Positions 5,597 through 9,076 of a DNA stretch of 9,076 nt are shown here, piece by piece. The notes beneath the pieces were generated by a model. It saw nothing but the letters and a program-made list of their open reading frames with translations. It had not been told where the DNA came from and searched no databases. The stretch's first letter is position 1. Each line of letters begins with the position of its first letter. This DNA is from CAIXDB01 sp038327915 (GTDB lineage Bacteria; Patescibacteriota; Minisyncoccia; Phycocordibacterales; DATDWN01). The DNA lies in NCBI GenBank assembly GCA_038327915.1, contig JBBQLO010000031.1, positions 1 through 9,076 of the forward strand, in the 5' to 3' direction. The position numbers were made by a program, and so were the translations under genes.

Positions 5597-7837
5597 CTAA
5601 GTCTTGTGTGGCCATGTACTTACCATAAGCAGTTGTTTGTCTGGAATATGTGGCAAATAAATCCATATTTCTTCTGTAATGAAGGGCATAAATGGGTGCA
5701 GTAGTCGCAGAGATGTTTCGAGGATGTGAAAAAGTGTATATTGTGCGGATATTTTTATTTCCGCACTTTCACTCGCTATTTTTCCTTTCGCTTCTTCTAG
5801 TATCTTGTCAGCATATGTGTGCCACACATAGTGATAGATTTTTTCCGCTGCCAAGTAAAAGCGATAATTTTCCATGTCTGTCGTTATGTCTGTGACAAGT
5901 AGTGCACATTCGTCTATATATTTTTGGTCTTCTTCTGTGATGGTCGAGGGTTTGATCCCGTCCCAGTTATTTGTGTTCGTTAAAACAAATCGGCTAATGT
6001 TCCATATTTTATTGGCAAAATTTTTATAGGCTTTTACTTTTGCTGTATCAAATTTACTATCTGCTCCCGGACCAACTCCTACAATAAGAGCCATGCGTAG
6101 TGCATCTGCTCCAAACTGATCTATCATATCAATTGGATCAATCCCATTATTTAGTGATTTGCTAAATTTTTTGCCAGATTTATCTCGAACCATCCCATGA
6201 ATATAGACCGTCTTGAAAGGAATTTGCCCTAAAAGATACGTACTCATCATTATCATCCGTGTTACCCACAGTGGTAGTATCTCATACCCTGGGGAGAGAA
6301 AAGTTGTTGGATGATATGTTTTTAAATCATCCGTATTTTCGGGCCATCCAAGTGTTGAAAATGTCCAAAGACTAGAAGAAAACCATGTATCAAGAACATC
6401 AGGATCTTGTGTCCACCCTTCTTCTGTGGGTGGAGTGATTCCGCAGTATATTTGTTTTTTTGGTCCATACCATACGGGAATTTGATGACCATACCAGAGT
6501 TGTCGACTTATGCACCAGTCACGCAGGTTCTCAATCCAATGTTTAGCAATTTTTTCAAATTGATCTGGAAGTATAGTGATGCTTTTATCATAATTCTTTC
6601 CTTCACTTTTACCTTCTATTACAGAAAGCATCAATTTTTTTAGAGTAACAATTTCTCCCTTTTTTATTGGCCCAAGTTTTTCGTGTTGGTAAGTAAATTC
6701 TTTATTGACGTCTACAAACCATTGAAGTTTTGGTAAGGGTTCTATGATTCCTCCCGTGCGTTCTGCTGTTGCTATATTTTGCTCAATTTCTTTTTCTTCA
6801 ATCATCAATCCTTTTTCTCGAAGCCAAGTAGCCACGATTTCTCGTGCCTCAATTGTTTTTTTGTCCGCAAGCAGAGGAGACTGAACGGACATTTTTGCAA
6901 ATTCATTTATTACTTGTATTTTAGGTAGGCTGTGTCTCTCTCCAATTCTCCAGTCGATCATACTGTGGGCAGGGGTTACTCCCAAAGCTCCAGTGCCAAA
7001 TTCCGGATCAACTTCTGTATCCGCAATAATTTTTATTGATAATTTTTCTCCTGCAAAATCACTAACATTAAATATTTTTCCTATGAATTGCGTATATCGA
7101 GGGTCGTCAGGATGTACTGCCACCGCACTGTCGCCGACTTTTGTTTCTGGGCGTGTCGTCGATATGGCGATGGGAAAGTCTGGTGAATATTTGAAAGTGT
7201 AAAGAATACTTTTTCTTTCTACGTAGATTATTTCGTCATCTGAAATAGTAGTCTGTCCTTTTGGATCCCAGTTTACAATTCGAAACCCTCGATAAATAAT
7301 TCCTTCGTCGTACATTTTTTTAAATGCTGTTCGAACCCCTAAATTTCTTTTTTTGTCCAAAGTAAATGCTTCGCGAGACCAGTCGAGTGAGGCTCCCATT
7401 TTTTTTATTTGATTAACAATGGTATCGTGACTTTCTTGAGCAAATTTTTCTACTCGTTTGAGAAACTCTTCGCGTCCTAAATCATGCCGATTTTTTCCTT
7501 CTTCTTTCTGTATCAATTTTTCTACTTTAGATTGTGTAGCTATAGCCGCGTGGTCTGTGCCAGGTACCCACAGAGTACGTATTCCTTGCATTCGTTTGTA
7601 TCGAATTACGATATCTTGGATCGTATCTTCAAAGGCGTGTCCGATATGAAGTGTGCCAGTTACATTTGGAGGAGGAAGTACTACAGAAAAGTGGGGAGCA
7701 CTTTTTTTTGTAACTTTTTTTTCGATACATGTGTCAGGATTAAAAAAACCACTTTTTTCCCACAGATCATATATACGGTTTTCTGTAGATTGGGGACTAT
7801 ACGGGGCGAGAAATACATTCGGAGTGTCTTCATTCAT
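5597..7837 (-). CDS. valS: valyl-tRNA synthetase, short form without C-terminal arm
   Basis: This class I synthetase charges tRNA-Val with valine. At 746 residues it is shorter than the usual 850-950. Signatures: PPPNVTGTLHIGH (55-67) with the HIGH motif at 64-67; PGTDHAAIATQ (92-102); the CP1 editing domain at about 205-370 with TTRPET (227-232) and GTGALGVTPAH (281-291); WCISRQLWYGHQIPVW (441-456); DPDVLDTWFSSSLW (478-491), specific to ValRS over IleRS and LeuRS; KFSKS (557-561) in place of KMSKS; and an anticodon-binding helical domain at about 635-740. It stops at STWPHKT, so the C-terminal coiled-coil arm of most bacterial ValRS is absent. An insert at about 380-420 precedes the second catalytic half. 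The editing motif reads PAHSMID, with Ser at a position usually Asp. A second ATG four bases inside is out of frame. No Shine-Dalgarno sequence is seen; an extended -10 promoter abuts the ATG. Confidence 0.97.
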   Translation of the reverse strand: MNEDTPNVFLAPYSPQSTENRIYDLWEKSGFFNPDTCIEKKVTKKSAPHFSVVLPPPNVTGTLHIGHAFEDTIQDIVIRYKRMQGIRTLWVPGTDHAAIATQSKVEKLIQKEEGKNRHDLGREEFLKRVEKFAQESHDTIVNQIKKMGASLDWSREAFTLDKKRNLGVRTAFKKMYDEGIIYRGFRIVNWDPKGQTTISDDEIIYVERKSILYTFKYSPDFPIAISTTRPETKVGDSAVAVHPDDPRYTQFIGKIFNVSDFAGEKLSIKIIADTEVDPEFGTGALGVTPAHSMIDWRIGERHSLPKIQVINEFAKMSVQSPLLADKKTIEAREIVATWLREKGLMIEEKEIEQNIATAERTGGIIEPLPKLQWFVDVNKEFTYQHEKLGPIKKGEIVTLKKLMLSVIEGKSEGKNYDKSITILPDQFEKIAKHWIENLRDWCISRQLWYGHQIPVWYGPKKQIYCGITPPTEEGWTQDPDVLDTWFSSSLWTFSTLGWPENTDDLKTYHPTTFLSPGYEILPLWVTRMIMMSTYLLGQIPFKTVYIHGMVRDKSGKKFSKSLNNGIDPIDMIDQFGADALRMALIVGVGPGADSKFDTAKVKAYKNFANKIWNISRFVLTNTNNWDGIKPSTITEEDQKYIDECALLVTDITTDMENYRFYLAAEKIYHYVWHTYADKILEEAKGKIASESAEIKISAQYTLFHILETSLRLLHPFMPFITEEIWIYLPHIPDKQLLMVSTWPHKT

Positions 7838-7843
7838 TCTTAA

Positions 7844-7872
7844 AGGATAGCATGTTACATTAAATTTGTATA
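7844..7872 (-). promoter_or_regulatory. candidate extended -10 promoter of valS (leaderless)
   Basis: On the minus strand, TG (7852-7851), one base and then TATCCT (7849-7844) form an extended -10 element. TATACA (7872-7867), four of six matches to TTGACA, lies 17 bases upstream. The predicted start site falls at or next to the A of the valS ATG at 7837, so the mRNA would be leaderless, as for the gene at 309. The -35 match is modest, hence the moderate confidence. Confidence 0.45.
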
Positions 7873-7943
7873 AATTCGGGTCTCGCCACGAAGGATCTGC
7901 GAGAGTCCTTTGTTATATGCTTAGGAAGGTATGCCAAAAGTTC

Positions 7944-8060
7944 TCAAAGACACGAATTTCAATTTGTCTTTTGTATGTCCTTTATGTCTCTTATTTAAAA
8001 AAGACATATTTTAAGTCGAATAAACAAAACATAAAGGACATACTTTTATGATAAAGGACA
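7944..8060. promoter_or_regulatory. cluster of TGTCCTTTA-like boxes, possible operator array
   Basis: A nine-base element close to TGTCYTTTR recurs in both orientations. Forward copies are at 7965-7973, 7976-7984 and 7985-7993 (the last degenerate). Reverse copies are at 7944-7952, 7998-8006 (degenerate), 8032-8040 and 8052-8060. The last two are identical TAAAGGACA copies exactly 20 bases apart, about two helical turns. A near copy (TATCCTTTA, minus strand 7849-7841) overlaps the valS -10 box. Such an arrangement suits a DNA-binding regulator, but AT-rich sequence can produce weak repeats by chance. Confidence 0.4.
7973..8043. repeat. 15-base perfect inverted repeat
   Basis: GTATGTCCTTTATGT (7973-7987) and its exact reverse complement ACATAAAGGACATAC (8029-8043) are separated by 41 bases. 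Part of the right arm, ATAAAGGACAT, is repeated directly at 8051-8061. Within the spacer, TATGTCT (7983-7989) can also pair with AGACATA (8002-8008), so two alternative hairpins are possible if the region is transcribed. Confidence 0.85.
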
Positions 8061-8119
8061 TGCTCGTTAATATGGCTAATAACAATGGTTTTTTGTGACA
8101 ATGTGACCTTGATGCTTTA

Positions 8120-8148
8120 TTGACATTTTACAAAACAGTGTGTATATT
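8120..8148 (+). promoter_or_regulatory. sigma70-type promoter of the DUF5011-type gene
   Basis: A perfect TTGACA (8120-8125), a 17-base spacer and TATATT (8143-8148, five of six) are present. The predicted start site is near 8155, giving a leader of about 78 bases to the ATG at 8233, or about 18 bases to an alternative in-frame ATG at 8173. The -35 box and following bases (TTGACATTT) match those of the promoter at 271, so both secreted-protein genes seem to use strong housekeeping promoters. Confidence 0.7.
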
Positions 8149-8232
8149 GTGTCAATCTCAAATCTTTGGGAAATGAAAATTATTAAAAGTCAAATCATTA
8201 TTCGTTTATTCATTATTAAAATATATATATTT

Positions 8233-9076
8233 ATGAAACATAAACTTTCACTTCTTTCGGTTAAAAAAGGAATCGTTCTCCTTGCGGTCCTTATTGCGGG
8301 CAGTGCTATTGGATCCGCTCGTACGGTTCATGCCGACACAAACTGTGCAGGAATTTTTCCACTTGATATACCCATATCCACCAGTGTTCCTTTTCAATTT
8401 CCTTGTGGTGGTTTGACATTCAATAATTTTCAAATCTCTCCTACAACTTCTTGGAATTCTGGTTCCCAATCTATTGACTTGATTGGAGCAACTACCAACG
8501 GTTCCAGCGTTACCCTCACTTTTAATCTTCATGATGACGCTAACCATCAGCCAAAAGAAATTTTAATAAACTATACTGTATCAACAGCATCAGGTCACAA
8601 TGTCACTAAGACACAAACCACTGTTGCTGGTAACCAGGCTTTGGTTCAGCAAGTTGTATGTTGGAAGTCGAGTGGTGTCTCATATATTGGGGACGGCTTA
8701 TGCTATTCACCCGATCAAGTAATTTTAGCTAATTATGTTGTTCAGGACAGTACAGGTGCAGGAAACTCTGGATCAGCACCTATTTTGAGTGGTCCAAATA
8801 ACATATATGTTAGTAATGAGGTTCACCCACATACTGGAGGCTATGTTACTACATTTACTCAGACCTTCTATTTTAATTCCCCTGCACCTGTCAATCACCC
8901 TCCAGTCATTACCGTCATCGGTGCAAACCCTACATCAGTCACTGTTGGTCAGACATACACCGACTTAGGTGCAACAGCTACCGATCAGGAAGATGGCAAT
9001 ATTACAAACAAAATCGTCACAACTGGATCAGTTAACCCAGCTGTTGTTGGTACCTACACAATTACTTACACTGTTA
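8233..9076 (+). CDS. secreted protein with DUF5011-type Ig-like domain (partial, cut by right edge)
   Basis: The frame is open from 8233 to the window end, giving 281 residues and no stop. A classic signal peptide is present: basic start (MKHK, later KK at 11-12), hydrophobic core GIVLLAVLIAGSAIG (13-27) and likely cleavage after VHA (34), before DT. The same A-DT junction occurs in the large secreted protein at 309. The mature part is Ser/Thr/Gly-rich and beta-type, with two cysteine pairs (C38/C58 and C143/C157). A DUF5011-like bacterial Ig domain starts at about 222 (PPVITV, then YTDLGATATDQEDGNIT, then GTYTITYTV); such domains often occur in tandem, so more may follow past the edge. I do not recognise the 35-215 region. 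An in-frame ATG at 8173 would add 20 Ile/Lys-rich residues; 8233 is preferred because it gives a normal signal peptide. Neither start has a good ribosome-binding site. Confidence 0.88.
   Translation, partial: MKHKLSLLSVKKGIVLLAVLIAGSAIGSARTVHADTNCAGIFPLDIPISTSVPFQFPCGGLTFNNFQISPTTSWNSGSQSIDLIGATTNGSSVTLTFNLHDDANHQPKEILINYTVSTASGHNVTKTQTTVAGNQALVQQVVCWKSSGVSYIGDGLCYSPDQVILANYVVQDSTGAGNSGSAPILSGPNNIYVSNEVHPHTGGYVTTFTQTFYFNSPAPVNHPPVITVIGANPTSVTVGQTYTDLGATATDQEDGNITNKIVTTGSVNPAVVGTYTITYTV

Larger units (their letters stand above)
7838..8232. other. divergent intergenic region between valS and the DUF5011-type gene
   Basis: About 395 bases separate two divergent start codons. I see candidate promoters for both genes, a 15-base inverted repeat, a cluster of TGTCCTTTA-like boxes and smaller hairpins: TCTCGC (7881-7886) with GCGAGA (7899-7904), and AAGGA (7891-7895) with TCCTT (7906-7910). 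A tandem TGTGAC pair (8094-8099 and 8102-8107) lies just upstream of the rightward -35 box. No convincing protein-coding gene, tRNA or T-box motif was found on either strand. Confidence 0.7.

Noticed and set aside
309..7837. Possible alternative genetic code (UGA read as Gly, as in Gracilibacteria and SR1)
   Set aside because: No stop in the window is TGA, but all genes read through as full-length families with no in-frame TGA, so standard decoding explains everything.
7484..7843. Rightward frames of 63-119 codons opposite the valS 5' end, and similar ones at 5692-5895, 6407-6643 and 6993-7202
   Set aside because: They lie wholly antisense to the well-supported valS and read as Phe/Ser/Cys-rich mirror sequence without domains.
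7861..7913. Possible T-box or other riboswitch leader for valS
   Set aside because: Some hairpins are present, but the conserved T-box anti-terminator sequence and a specifier loop are not seen. The best valS promoter also lies downstream of these hairpins, so they may not be transcribed with valS.
7866..8051. A 61-codon rightward frame in the divergent intergenic region
   Set aside because: No Shine-Dalgarno or suitably placed promoter, low-complexity Lys/Tyr/Leu-rich product, and it runs through the inverted repeats and box cluster. It fits chance in AT-rich DNA.
8248..8547. A 99-codon leftward frame
   Set aside because: Antisense to the signal peptide and first domain of the secreted protein starting at 8233; its product shows no recognisable family or export signal.

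Overview
The window looks like a piece of a small bacterial genome, most likely a Candidate Phyla Radiation (Patescibacteria, Parcubacteria-like) organism. This is an inference from four things. The valyl-tRNA synthetase is short, lacks the C-terminal arm and carries an unusual insert before its second catalytic half. The DNA is AT-rich. The secreted proteins are large mosaics of Ig-like and LamG-like modules. None of the start codons has a clear Shine-Dalgarno sequence. Stops seen are TAA and TAG only, but long reading frames free of in-frame TGA give no sign of a recoded stop. No taxonomic marker such as 16S rRNA is present, so the assignment is tentative.

Layout. Positions 1-157 hold what may be the 3' end of an unidentified rightward gene, followed by a good intrinsic terminator (181-201). 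A near-consensus sigma70-type promoter (271-299) then drives a 1307-residue secreted protein (309-4232, +), apparently as a leaderless mRNA. It carries Ig-like domains, a putative TIM-barrel glycoside-hydrolase-like core, a further Ig domain, a proline-rich linker, a LamG-like domain and two C-terminal surface-type modules. Converging on it with a 12-base gap is a leftward run of three genes: valS (7837-5597), a PrsW-family membrane protease (5543-4836) and an Hsp20 small heat-shock protein (4733-4245). valS and prsW are separated by a perfect 40-base palindrome that starts directly after the valS stop codon.

Between valS and the next rightward gene lies about 395 bases of divergent intergenic DNA. 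It holds a candidate leaderless valS promoter, a 15-base perfect inverted repeat, a cluster of TGTCCTTTA-like boxes in both orientations, and a second TTGACA-N17-TATATT promoter. That promoter leads into a second secreted protein (8233 to the right edge), which has a signal peptide, paired cysteines and a DUF5011-type Ig-like domain, and is cut by the window end.

The two secreted proteins suggest a surface or glycan-interaction role. The leftward genes cover translation and envelope or protein quality control; valS is housekeeping. No mobile element, CRISPR array, tRNA or complete rRNA was found. The points most worth a second look are the mosaic glycosidase-like surface protein, the box cluster in the divergent region, the 40-base palindrome and the window-wide lack of Shine-Dalgarno sites with leaderless promoter geometry.
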